Source of the DNA: Anaerolineales bacterium
Lineage (GTDB): Bacteria; Chloroflexota; Anaerolineae; 4572-78; NAK82
NCBI GenBank assembly: GCA_024643945.1
Contig: JAHELX010000008.1
Coordinates: forward strand, 1 to 34,072
Direction of reading: 5' to 3'
DNA length: 34,072 nt
Every line of letters starts with the position of its first letter. The stretch's first letter is position 1. This document shows, piece by piece, positions 26,001 to 32,616 of this stretch. The position numbers were made by a program, and so were the translations under genes. The notes under the pieces were generated by a model. That model saw only the letters and a list, made by a program, of their open reading frames with translations, did no database searches and was not told the origin of the DNA.

Positions 26001-26697
26001 CATGTCCATTGCCTCCCACGAACTGAAAATACCGATGACCTCCATCAAAGGCTATGCCAAACTGCTGACCTTAGGCACTGGCGGCGAATTGACCGACAAT
26101 CAGCGGAAATTCCTCGACATTATCTCAGCCAACGTGGACCGTATGGACCGGCTGGTAGCCGATTTGCTCGACGTGAGCCGGATCGAGGCTGGCCGGTTAC
26201 GCCTGGAGATGGGGCCTGTTGACCTGTGTGAAGTCATCGAAACGGTAATCCAATCAGTAAAAGCACAAATCGAAGCCAAGCAACTGAGCTTGGAGGTGGA
26301 AATCCCTGCCAGCCTGCCGCCCATTTGGGGTGACCGCGGGCGACTTATCCAGATTCTCACTAACCTGGTCAGCAATGCCTACAAGTATACCCCTAACGAC
26401 GGAGAGATTCACATCACGGTCGACGGGCAGGCAGATTCCTCATCGCCTGACCGCCTGACAGTCAGCGTACGAGACACCGGATTAGGCATCTCACCCGAAG
26501 ATCAGCAGAAGCTGTTCACCAAGTTTTTCCGCGCCGACGACCCCCGCGTGCGTGACGTGCCCGGCACAGGTCTGGGACTCAGCATCACCAAGAGCCTGGT
26601 CGAAATGCATAACGGCGAAATCTGGTTTGAGAGCGCGCCGGACCAGGGGACAATCTTCACCTTCACACTACCGGCCACGCACACAAATAAGCCATAA
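23092..26697 (+). CDS. Membrane PDZ-GAF3 histidine kinase
   Basis: A 1201-residue sensor kinase. Domain order is a first membrane helix (about 23-47), an extracytoplasmic PDZ-like domain (about 55-148, with PARQAGLRNADRLLAIEGQ), a block of six or seven membrane helices (about 160-430), and three GAF domains (about 460-615, 628-785, 805-960), the last two ending in AIAIENARL. HisKA has SIASHELKIPMTSIKGYAK (His near 975; K-I-P-M replaces the usual R-T-P-L). HATPase_c has NLVSNAYKYTP, DTGLGISPED and GTGLGLSITKS. The output partner is not adjacent. It is probably monocistronic, with a promoter behind the phosphofructokinase gene. A PDZ domain ahead of a 7TM-like module suggests sensing of envelope peptides or proteins (inference). 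Confidence 0.92.
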   Translation: MSPDPNTVKTTPGTRTLQGRRWISHLIISAAITLAVVVNLLAPVLAWQWTRSPFLGLFLEQTLVIADVHNPAWPARQAGLRNADRLLAIEGQPVATGREVAAVLAQKQPGQAVTLTVEKDPAPRPAQGSGGQDRPSPGKVIEVKIPLITFPISDFLTDFGFPYLLGLLYLGLGIAVYRVRRNERSGQVFVLFTTFFSIFTGSFFDLYAYHWLVYLWTLSIPLIGAALLHLALVFPSETRLIRHYPWLRFVPYGPALLIGLYANTTLYTPRGYFVPWRWCFAFAGFGAMGFIALLLHTRFQTTSPIVRQQARIIILGSIVAFLPITAWTISNLLGAQIAFSPAVFVLVFFPLALFPASITYAILRYRLLNLDLVLSRSLVYLGLTLLVTGAYFATVSLVGWLFQTSAAADDPVLLTLFVLALFFFLGPVRDRLQGIVDKSFLLEGADYRLLLQDYGRELTSAPLKSERILATLLDRCEAALHPERATVFLRNPALNIYTLCDQIGTPLPTGTRIHFNPNDELPRRLATHPESSQAGEVLHLSFEGDVPPPIDLSPEEMGRLTILGAELVVPLSGTEHLIGWITLSAKRSGGPYRENDVIFLTTLANQTAIALENAQLLEASERRAHQLATLNEVSRIVTQTLDLDTVLQLIMEKSLELLSAEAGSLLLVDDDRQTLTFEVVLGPASEQLRGAQVPAGSGIAGTVARDMQPLIVNDAQADPRWNVSFDQTTEFITHNLICVPMVSHNQLVGVIEVLNKRNPESFSEEDTELLSSFAAQAAIAIENARLFTLTDQALAGRVQELHTMQLIDRQLNSSLDFARVMDLTLEHAMDAVAASIGVVGVMDEAGTGLYLVAQRGVPAEYACYRDEPWPIERGIIGRVARAGQPAVVGDVREDPDFEPVVVQTHSQIAVPILYQGQVRAVISLESPHTDAFSEDDLDFVTRLADHAAIAIENARLYQQAQAANQAKTEFMSIASHELKIPMTSIKGYAKLLTLGTGGELTDNQRKFLDIISANVDRMDRLVADLLDVSRIEAGRLRLEMGPVDLCEVIETVIQSVKAQIEAKQLSLEVEIPASLPPIWGDRGRLIQILTNLVSNAYKYTPNDGEIHITVDGQADSSSPDRLTVSVRDTGLGISPEDQQKLFTKFFRADDPRVRDVPGTGLGLSITKSLVEMHNGEIWFESAPDQGTIFTFTLPATHTNKP

Positions 26698-26712
26698 GCC
26701 CACGCCCTTCTT

Positions 26713-26741
26713 TTGCCACCCCCTTAGAAGTGTACTATAAT
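26713..26741 (+). promoter_or_regulatory. lepB promoter
   Basis: TTGCCA (26713-26718), a 17-base spacer and TATAAT (26736-26741). The start near 26748 leaves a leader of about 27 nt. Because the box lies inside the longest open frame, the true start codon must be downstream of it. It may also drive rpiB and deoC. Confidence 0.6.
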
Positions 26742-26774
26742 GGCCCCAATTCTATCTGGAGTCAGGAGTTCCTC

Positions 26775-27458
26775 TTGAGTAGTCTGTTTGACAAAGACGT
26801 AGGTAAGGATAACTCAGTTGAGGCATACCTAGAAGCGATTGATACAGAGGCACCAGAGGAGCAAACTAAAGAAGAGATACCTACCAACTGGGATACTGTC
26901 AAGTCTGTCCTCCGCGAGGTAGTAGAAACAGTTGTCCTTACTGTGATAATCTTTTTTCTGATTCAGACCGTTGTACGCAACTTCCGAGTAGTCGGCACCA
27001 GCATGGAACCTAATTTGCACAACGGTCAATATCTTATCGTGGATAAGATAAGCTACCGCTTGGGCGAGCCGCAACGAGGCGACGTGATCGTCTTCGAACC
27101 ACCTAACCGCCCTGGTGAAGATTATGTGAAGCGTGTCATTGCTCTGCCTGGGGAATTGGTTGAGATTCGAAATGGCCAGGTGTTCATCAACAATCAAGCC
27201 CTCGATGAACCCTATGTCGTGCGTCGTGGATCGTATTCTATGAGTCCGCGCCGCGTCGGCCCAAGCGAATTGTTCGTATTGGGCGACAACAGAAACAGCT
27301 CCAGCGACTCGCATAACTGGGGTATGCTTGCCCAAGGCAAAGTGGTTGGCAAAGCGTGGATTTCGTATTGGCCCCCAAGTCAGTGGGGGGTAATCCCACG
27401 CGATGCACCCACGACGGGGGCAACCATCGGTCACTTGTTAGAAGGTCTCACTCCCTAG
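26775..27458 (+). CDS. lepB: Signal peptidase I
   Basis: A 227-residue type I signal peptidase, which cleaves signal peptides from exported proteins at the outer face of the membrane. It has an acidic N-terminal tail, one membrane anchor (about 52-67, VVLTVIIFFLIQTVV), the catalytic serine in GTSMEPN (Ser76), the lysine base in DYVKRVIALPGE (Lys119), and the GDNRNSSSDSHNWG box. I start at TTG 26775, six bases after AGGAG and downstream of the promoter; the longer frame from 26730 overlaps the -10 box. The N-terminal tail before the anchor is longer than usual. rpiB begins 17 bases after the stop, so this housekeeping gene may lead the BMC enzyme operon. Confidence 0.92.
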   Translation: MSSLFDKDVGKDNSVEAYLEAIDTEAPEEQTKEEIPTNWDTVKSVLREVVETVVLTVIIFFLIQTVVRNFRVVGTSMEPNLHNGQYLIVDKISYRLGEPQRGDVIVFEPPNRPGEDYVKRVIALPGELVEIRNGQVFINNQALDEPYVVRRGSYSMSPRRVGPSELFVLGDNRNSSSDSHNWGMLAQGKVVGKAWISYWPPSQWGVIPRDAPTTGATIGHLLEGLTP

Positions 27459-27475
27459 AACGGCTGGCTTCTACT

Positions 27476-28210
27476 ATGCCCTATGGCGAAGATGAGATAC
27501 GCCAAATTGTGCGGCGGGTAGTACTGCGCACGTTGCGGAATCCCCAAGGGGTAGGGCGTGCCCAAGATGGGCTTCCCCACCGACCTGTTGTCACCGCTGA
27601 AGAAGTGGGTCAGGCCGAGCCTGGTACAGAGATGAAAGTGCCGGCTGGCGCATTGGTAACTCCCCTGGCTCAGCAGGTGGCAATGGAACGCGGCGTCACA
27701 TTCACGTCTCTTGCATCTGACACCCCCGCTGTCCAGCCTAGTCTATCCCAGGGCCACGTGGTGGCTATAGGCTGTGACCACGGCGGGTTTGAGATGAAAG
27801 AGGATCTCAAGGTTTATCTAGGCGAGTTAGGTTATCGTCCTTTGGACTGCGGTACCCACAGCAAAGAATCGGTGGACTACCCGGACTTCGCCTTTGCCGT
27901 AGCCCGGCAGGTGGCTGATGGGACCGCCTTCCGGGGAATCATCATTGACGGGGCAGGCATCGGCTCGTGTATGGCCGCCAACAAAGTGCCTGGCGTGCGA
28001 GCAGCCCTGTGCTATGACCAGGCGACCGCCAGCAACAGCCGCGAACACAACGACGCCAATGTTCTCACTCTGGGCGCTGGTCTGATAGGGCACAACCTGT
28101 CCCGGCAGATCGTCAAAACCTGGCTAAAAACCGACTTTGGCGGCGGGCGCCACGCTCGTCGTGTGAACAAAATTATGGAAATTGAACGACGCTATCTCAA
28201 GAGCAGGTGA
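27476..28210 (+). CDS. rpiB: RpiB/LacAB-family isomerase with encapsulation-type N-terminus
   Basis: A 244-residue protein. Residues 94-244 match the RpiB family, which interconverts ribose-5-phosphate and ribulose-5-phosphate or related aldose/ketose phosphates: AIGCDHGGFEMKEDL, DYPDFA, IIIDGAGIG, AANKVPGVRAALC, SREHNDANVLTLG. Residues 1-93 are extra. GEDEIRQIVRRVVLRTL (4-20) is a predicted amphipathic helix, followed by a flexible linker, the form of BMC encapsulation peptides. E. coli RpiB has Cys66-Thr67 as catalytic pair in ICGTGVG; here the aligned pair is Asp159-Ala161-region (IDGAGIG), so Cys and Thr are Asp and Ala. Cys164 lies close by. Real substrate may differ from ribose-5-phosphate. 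The ATG at 27476 is chosen for the homologous helix; its ribosome binding site is weak. Confidence 0.88.
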   Translation: MPYGEDEIRQIVRRVVLRTLRNPQGVGRAQDGLPHRPVVTAEEVGQAEPGTEMKVPAGALVTPLAQQVAMERGVTFTSLASDTPAVQPSLSQGHVVAIGCDHGGFEMKEDLKVYLGELGYRPLDCGTHSKESVDYPDFAFAVARQVADGTAFRGIIIDGAGIGSCMAANKVPGVRAALCYDQATASNSREHNDANVLTLGAGLIGHNLSRQIVKTWLKTDFGGGRHARRVNKIMEIERRYLKSR

Positions 28211-28219
28211 ATTTTCTTG

Positions 28220-29113
28220 ATGCAATACGATACTGCGACTATTGAACATCTGGTGGAAGAGATTACCCAACGAGTGTTGATAGCTCTTAATGACGGCCAG
28301 GCGAGCGCGCCGGCCCCTGACTACAGCCACGACCCAAACTGCCCCGATTGCGAGCGGCAGGGAGTACAGCATCGGCCACACCTGGTGCGGCAGGCGATGG
28401 AGGCTGGCGCCTCGCGCTTTAGCGCCACGCTAGGTGTCACGCACGTGGACGGCGACATTGCTCGCTTTATTGACCATACCTTGTTAAAACCCGACGCTAC
28501 TCAGGCTCAAATCGCGCAACTTTGCCACGAAGCACGACAATATCATTTCGCTGCCGTCTGTGTTAACCCGACTCATATAAAACTATGCGCCGACCTGCTG
28601 AAGGGCTCCGACGTCGCCGTGTGCACTGTCGTCGGCTTTCCGCTAGGCGCCACCCCGCCCGAGGTGAAGGCCTATGAAGCCCAGCAAGCCATAGAGGATG
28701 GGGCGACCGAGGTCGATATGGTCATCAACATCGGTGCCCTCAAAGGGGAAGAATACGAACTCGTGGAACGAGACATCGCTATGGTAACCCGGACCTGTCA
28801 CAACAATGGGGCTTTGTGTAAAGTGATCATCGAAGCTGCCCTCCTCACAGATCAGGAAAAAATCAGGGCCTGCGAATTGGCAAAGAAGGCAGGCGCTGAT
28901 TACGTGAAGACCTCTACCGGCTTTGGCCCCGGCGGAGCTACTGTGGCCGACGTGGCACTGATGCGCCGCGTGGTGGGACCGGGCATGGGAGTGAAAGCGG
29001 CTGGCGGCATTCGCAGCTACGCCGATGCCAAAGGCATGGTCGAAGCAGGCGCCACTCGCATTGGCGCCAGCGCCGGCGTCAGGATTGTGCAGGAGGCCAA
29101 GAAGGGCTTATGA
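28220..29113 (+). CDS. deoC: Deoxyribose-phosphate aldolase with encapsulation-type N-terminus
   Basis: A 297-residue class I aldolase that splits 2-deoxyribose-5-phosphate into acetaldehyde and glyceraldehyde-3-phosphate. The catalytic core is complete: [45 protein letters not shown] (Lys201) and [15 protein letters not shown] (Schiff-base Lys230). The usual enzyme is about 220-260 residues; here about 78 extra N-terminal residues begin with a predicted amphipathic helix ([17 protein letters not shown], 7-23) and a linker, like a BMC encapsulation peptide. The linker carries Cys41-Pro-Asp-Cys44 and two histidines, a possible small metal or redox site. The ATG at 28220 (with an adjacent TTG) follows rpiB by nine bases. 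Its stop overlaps the next start (ATGA). Confidence 0.95.
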   Translation: MQYDTATIEHLVEEITQRVLIALNDGQASAPAPDYSHDPNCPDCERQGVQHRPHLVRQAMEAGASRFSATLGVTHVDGDIARFIDHTLLKPDATQAQIAQLCHEARQYHFAAVCVNPTHIKLCADLLKGSDVAVCTVVGFPLGATPPEVKAYEAQQAIEDGATEVDMVINIGALKGEEYELVERDIAMVTRTCHNNGALCKVIIEAALLTDQEKIRACELAKKAGADYVKTSTGFGPGGATVADVALMRRVVGPGMGVKAAGGIRSYADAKGMVEAGATRIGASAGVRIVQEAKKGL

Positions 29114-29340
29114 ATGCAAACATCTGTCCATATTGTCACACCGGTCGCCTGCAACACCGGTCTATAGCCTACGTGCAATGGCACGGGGACGCACTGTTAG
29201 TCGTGGACCGGATGCCGGCGATCGTCTGCGATGTGTGCGGCGAGCGTGCCTACGATGAACAAGCAGTAGAGCACCTGCAACGCCTGCTCTGGGCGAGTGC
29301 GCCCGGCCAGACTTCGTCAACGTTTAACAAACTGGCTTAA
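29110..29340 (+). CDS. YgiT-type zinc-ribbon protein
   Basis: A 76-residue protein with a zinc ribbon: CPYC (Cys6, Cys9) and CDVC (Cys40, Cys43) with the spacing and [12 protein letters not shown] consensus of the YgiT/MqsA N-terminal zinc domain, followed by a short helix (AVEHLQRLL). It lacks the helix-turn-helix half of MqsA antitoxins and no toxin gene is next to it. It starts inside the deoC stop codon (ATGA overlap), so the two are translationally coupled. A role in the microcompartment, perhaps regulatory or assembly-related, is only an inference from position. Confidence 0.75.
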   Translation: MNANICPYCHTGRLQHRSIAYVQWHGDALLVVDRMPAIVCDVCGERAYDEQAVEHLQRLLWASAPGQTSSTFNKLA

Positions 29341-29670
29341 GGCCTGGTGCCTCGTCGCACGACCTATGATAAGATGAAGATCTCCCCATGAAGGCCGAGT
29401 CTGCCTCATTCTCCAAAGCCCCGCCTCGGGCCCGACCGCCGGGGCAGACTGGAGCGGCCCAGGAGGCACCCGCACCCAGGGGGCGTTTGCAGGCAAAACT
29501 ACCGTGGCGGAGCACTAAGTACATTCAAAGAAGTTCCGCACGTTTTTTCAGGCGTTTTGGCCTGAGAAACCAGGCATTTAGCCATCAAGACTTATTTGTC
29601 TATACTTAGGGACACCGTCTCACTACATCTTCTGCATTTCACATTAGACTAAGGAAGAGAGGATACCATC
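29341..29670 (+). other. 330-bp gap between BMC enzyme and shell genes
   Basis: No convincing gene: the 73-codon frame at 29388-29609 is Arg/Pro/Ala-rich with no family features and spans the stems. The gap is structured. AGTCTGCC (29398-29405) pairs exactly with GGCAGACT (29443-29450). GCCCCG/CGGGGC (29418-29423 with 29440-29445) competes with it, and TCGGGCCCGA (29426-29435) is a palindrome inside. TCAGGC/GCCTGA (29548-29553 with 29560-29565) is a second hairpin. A weak promoter, TTAGCC-17-TATACT (29578-29606), precedes the shell genes. The gap could hold an attenuator, a processing site or a separate shell promoter. Confidence 0.45.
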
Positions 29671-30309
29671 TTGTCGGTCGATCTGCGCAGCTATGTTTTC
29701 CTCGACAGCCTGCAACCGCAACACGCCGCCTTTCTGGGCACAGTAGCACGAGGGTTCTTACCCCTACCCAACGACGCATCTCTGTGGATTGAGATCTCAC
29801 CCGGTATCGAGATCAATCGCATCACCGATGTGGCCCTCAAGTCCACCAAGGTCCGCCCTGGCCTGCAAATCGTTGAGCGACTGTACGGTTTGTTGGAAGT
29901 CCATTCCGAATCGCAGGCAGAAACGCGAGCTGCCGGGGCTGCTATCCTCGAAGCCTTAGACTTGCGCGAAGAAGATCGCCGCAAGCCCCGGATCATCTCA
30001 AGCCAGATCATCCGTAAAATAGACGCTCACCAGGTGCAGCTTATCAACCGCATGCGCCACGGTCATATGCTGCTGGCAGGGCAGACACTGTATGTCCTCG
30101 AAGTGGAGCCGGCCGGCTACGCGGCGCTGGCTGCCAACGAGGCGGAAAAGGCTGCCGAAATCAACATCTTGGAAGTGATGGCCTTTGGCTCCTTCGGGCG
30201 CGTTTACCTCGGAGGCGAAGAACGCGACATTATGGCTGGTTATGGCGCCGCCCTGGCTGCTATTGAGGGCGTATCGGGCCGGGAAGCAGAACAGGGCAAG
30301 CGCGAATAA
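29671..30309 (+). CDS. BMC-T trimeric shell protein
   Basis: A 212-residue tandem-domain BMC shell protein; three copies make a pseudohexameric tile, often with a large, gated pore. The first domain spans about 1-100 ([45 protein letters not shown]), the second about 110-200 ([53 protein letters not shown]). Both ends and the AALAAIEG helix fit the family. The start is TTG, with GAGAGGA about seven bases upstream. It is the first shell gene, 330 bases after the zinc-ribbon gene. Pore residues cannot be assigned by eye. Confidence 0.85.
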   Translation: MSVDLRSYVFLDSLQPQHAAFLGTVARGFLPLPNDASLWIEISPGIEINRITDVALKSTKVRPGLQIVERLYGLLEVHSESQAETRAAGAAILEALDLREEDRRKPRIISSQIIRKIDAHQVQLINRMRHGHMLLAGQTLYVLEVEPAGYAALAANEAEKAAEINILEVMAFGSFGRVYLGGEERDIMAGYGAALAAIEGVSGREAEQGKRE

Positions 30310-30418
30310 TCCCTAGTTTGCAGTAATACACCAGAAACTCCAATTCTCATCCAGTCAGCAATAGAATCCCTTTGTGCCCTATACGGGGTACTTCGGGAAA
30401 AAAGGGAGGAACATTCGT

Positions 30419-30727
30419 ATGGCCGAAGCACTCGGTATGATCGAAACCAGAGGATTTGCCGCGATGGTCGAGGCCTCCGACGCGATGGTCAAGGCCGCCA
30501 AAGTCGAGCTAGTTCACTACGAGAAAATCGGTGGTGGCTACGTCACGGCCATCGTGCGCGGCGACGTGGCTGCCGTGAAAGCCGCCGTTGAAGCTGGCGT
30601 GCGTGGTGCCGAAAGAGTGGGCGAAGTGGTATCGGTGCACGTCATCCCGCGGCCTCACCTCAACATTGACCTGGTACTTCCGCTGGGCCGGACCGAGCAA
30701 GCCAAAGCTGAACTTGGAGAAGGCTAA
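30419..30727 (+). CDS. BMC-H hexameric shell protein
   Basis: A 102-residue single-domain shell protein that forms the hexameric facets of a microcompartment. [23 protein letters not shown] is split in this note as ALGMIETRG, then [13 protein letters not shown]; both are canonical, as are [20 protein letters not shown] (pore loop KIGGG) and [17 protein letters not shown] use the ATG at 30419, eight bases after GGGAGGA; the longer frame from 30374 precedes this site. The C-terminal tail is short ([11 protein letters not shown] then a charged end). The only BMC-H gene in the window, so either the shell is simple or more paralogues are elsewhere. Confidence 0.97.
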   Translation: MAEALGMIETRGFAAMVEASDAMVKAAKVELVHYEKIGGGYVTAIVRGDVAAVKAAVEAGVRGAERVGEVVSVHVIPRPHLNIDLVLPLGRTEQAKAELGEG

Positions 30728-30732
30728 GAGCA

Positions 30733-31023
30733 ATGCTCCTGGGCAAAGTTGTGGGCACACTGGTCGCCACCCGCAAAGACGAGAAGCTGGAAGGCCTCAA
30801 ATTCCTGGTCCTCCAGCGTCTCGACATCAATGGTCAGCCAATGGCCGGCTACGTAGTCGCTGCTGACGCCGTCGGCGCCGGCCTGGACGAAGTGGTAATG
30901 TACGCCACTGGCAGTTCCGCCCGCCAGACGGTACTGACTGACCGCCGCCCGTGCGATGCCGTGATTATGGCCATTGTCGACACGTGGGAGGTGGATGGCA
31001 ATGTCAAGTATCAAAAGGTGTGA
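30733..31023 (+). CDS. BMC-P pentameric vertex protein (EutN/CcmL family)
   Basis: A 96-residue pentamer-forming protein that caps the vertices of the shell. It begins MLLGKVVGTLVATRKDEKL and continues with FLVLQRLD, VAADAVGAGLDEVVMYATGSSAR and a C-terminal AIVDTWEV, all standard for the EutN/CcmL/PduN family. It starts five bases after the BMC-H stop and ends two bases before the aldehyde dehydrogenase start, so the three genes are one tight transcription unit. Only one BMC-P gene is present. Confidence 0.97.
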   Translation: MLLGKVVGTLVATRKDEKLEGLKFLVLQRLDINGQPMAGYVVAADAVGAGLDEVVMYATGSSARQTVLTDRRPCDAVIMAIVDTWEVDGNVKYQKV

Positions 31024-31025
31024 AC

Positions 31026-32525
31026 GTGGTGCAAATCTCCACTCATAGATCCCCGTCGGGGAAAGGAGAGGCCCGTTCTGGCTCCACGACACGGGCCAGA
31101 GTAGACATAGATCAGAAGCAGATAGAGCGCATCGTGCAAGATGTAGTGCGTAGCATCAGACCGGCCAGTCAAAGCCCCGGCGGACCGGCGAGTGATACTA
31201 TGGGCGTCTTTCCTGACGTGAACTCGGCCGTGGACGCAGCAACGATGGCCTTTCGCCAGCTCGACTTGCTGCCCCTGGCCCGTCGCGAAGACATTATCCG
31301 CCACATGCGCCAGGCCGCTCGTGACAACGCTCAGGTGTTAGCCTACGAAGCCTGGCAAGAGACGGGCATGGGCCGCTACGAAGACAAGATCGAGAAGAAC
31401 CTGCTGGTGGCCGATAAAACCCCTGGCACTGAAATCTTGCAGCCGATCGCCTGGTCTGGCGACCGGGGGCTTACCCTGACGGAACGGGCCCCCTACGGGG
31501 TCATCGCTGCCATCACCCCCAGTACTAATCCCACCGCCACTATTATCAACAACGCCATCGGCATGGTCGCCGCTGGTAACTCGGCGGTCTTTAACGTGCA
31601 CCCGATGGCCAAGATGGTATCGGCCCATGCAGTGGCAATTTTGAACCAAGCCATCCGGCAGGCGGGTGGGCCGCTCAACCTTATCACATGCACTGCTGAG
31701 CCGACCATCGAGAGTGCGCAAGAGCTCATGCGACATCCAGGGGTACGACTGGTGGTCGTTACTGGCGGCGGGGCGGTGGTGCGTGAGGCAATGCACTCCG
31801 GCAAAAAGGCCATTTGCGCTGGGCCAGGTAATCCGCCCATCATCGTGGACGAAACGGCTAACCTCGAGCAGGCTGCTCGCGACATCGTCAAGGGCGCCTC
31901 CTTTGACAACAATGTCATCTGCACTGACGAGAAGGAAATCATCGTCGTTGAGGCAATAGCTGATCAATTGAAAGCTGCGCTCAAGGCACGAGGAGTGGTC
32001 GAGATTACGTCCTGGCAGACGAGCCGTCTCCTAAAAGTAATCCTACAAGAAGATCGAGGGCCAGGCGAGCACAGCCTTGTCAACAAAACGTGGGTCGGCA
32101 AGAACGCAGGCCGCATCCTGAAGGAAATCGGAATTGAGGCCGGCGACGAGGTGCGACTGGCTCTGGCCGAGGTGGATAACCCGCGGCATCAACTCGTCTG
32201 GACAGAGCAATTGATGCCGGTTATTCCTTTGGTACGCGTCCGCAACGCCGACGAGGCGATTGACCTGGCCATCGAGGCCGAACACGGTTATCGCCACACG
32301 GCGGTGATGCACTCCAAAAACCTGGATAACCTCAGCCGGATGGCCCGTGAATTTGGTGGCAGTATCTTCGTCAAAAATGGCCCCAACCTGGCCGGTCTTG
32401 GACATGGCGGCGAAGGGTTCACTTCCTTCAGCATTGCCACTCCCACGGGCGAGGGGATGACGACGGCGCGTGACTTCACCCGCGTGCGACGCTGTACCCT
32501 GGTGGATAGTTTCCGCATTGTGTGA
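31026..32525 (+). CDS. BMC-type CoA-acylating aldehyde dehydrogenase (PduP/EutE family)
   Basis: A 499-residue NAD-dependent dehydrogenase that turns an aldehyde and CoA into acyl-CoA. Core motifs are ERAPYGVIAAITPSTNP, NAIGMVAAGNSAVFNVHP, VVVTGGGAVV, GPGNPPIIVDE and FDNNVICTDEKE with catalytic Cys299. A 45-residue N-terminal extension carries IDQKQIERIVQDVVRSI (28-44), a PduP-like encapsulation helix, then a Pro/Gly linker. In this locus the natural substrate is likely acetaldehyde from DeoC, giving acetyl-CoA. The start is GTG at 31026 (or the GTG next to it), eight bases after AAAAGG; it is the third gene of the shell operon. No phosphotransacylase or alcohol dehydrogenase for NAD or CoA recycling is seen in the window. 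Confidence 0.95.
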   Translation: MVQISTHRSPSGKGEARSGSTTRARVDIDQKQIERIVQDVVRSIRPASQSPGGPASDTMGVFPDVNSAVDAATMAFRQLDLLPLARREDIIRHMRQAARDNAQVLAYEAWQETGMGRYEDKIEKNLLVADKTPGTEILQPIAWSGDRGLTLTERAPYGVIAAITPSTNPTATIINNAIGMVAAGNSAVFNVHPMAKMVSAHAVAILNQAIRQAGGPLNLITCTAEPTIESAQELMRHPGVRLVVVTGGGAVVREAMHSGKKAICAGPGNPPIIVDETANLEQAARDIVKGASFDNNVICTDEKEIIVVEAIADQLKAALKARGVVEITSWQTSRLLKVILQEDRGPGEHSLVNKTWVGKNAGRILKEIGIEAGDEVRLALAEVDNPRHQLVWTEQLMPVIPLVRVRNADEAIDLAIEAEHGYRHTAVMHSKNLDNLSRMAREFGGSIFVKNGPNLAGLGHGGEGFTSFSIATPTGEGMTTARDFTRVRRCTLVDSFRIV

Positions 32526-32616
32526 GAGGAAGGAGCATAACGCGGAACTGTCGACTGCATCCTACCAGCGGACCAACGCTTTTGCGGTGTACCCGTGACA
32601 GGGCAAGGTGTGGACT

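Noticed and set aside
29110..29340. Calling the zinc-ribbon protein an MqsA antitoxin
   Set aside because: It lacks the helix-turn-helix domain and no toxin gene is adjacent.
29388..29609. A 73-codon frame between BMC enzyme and shell genes
   Set aside because: No ribosome binding site, low-complexity Arg/Pro/Ala composition, overlaps inverted repeats.
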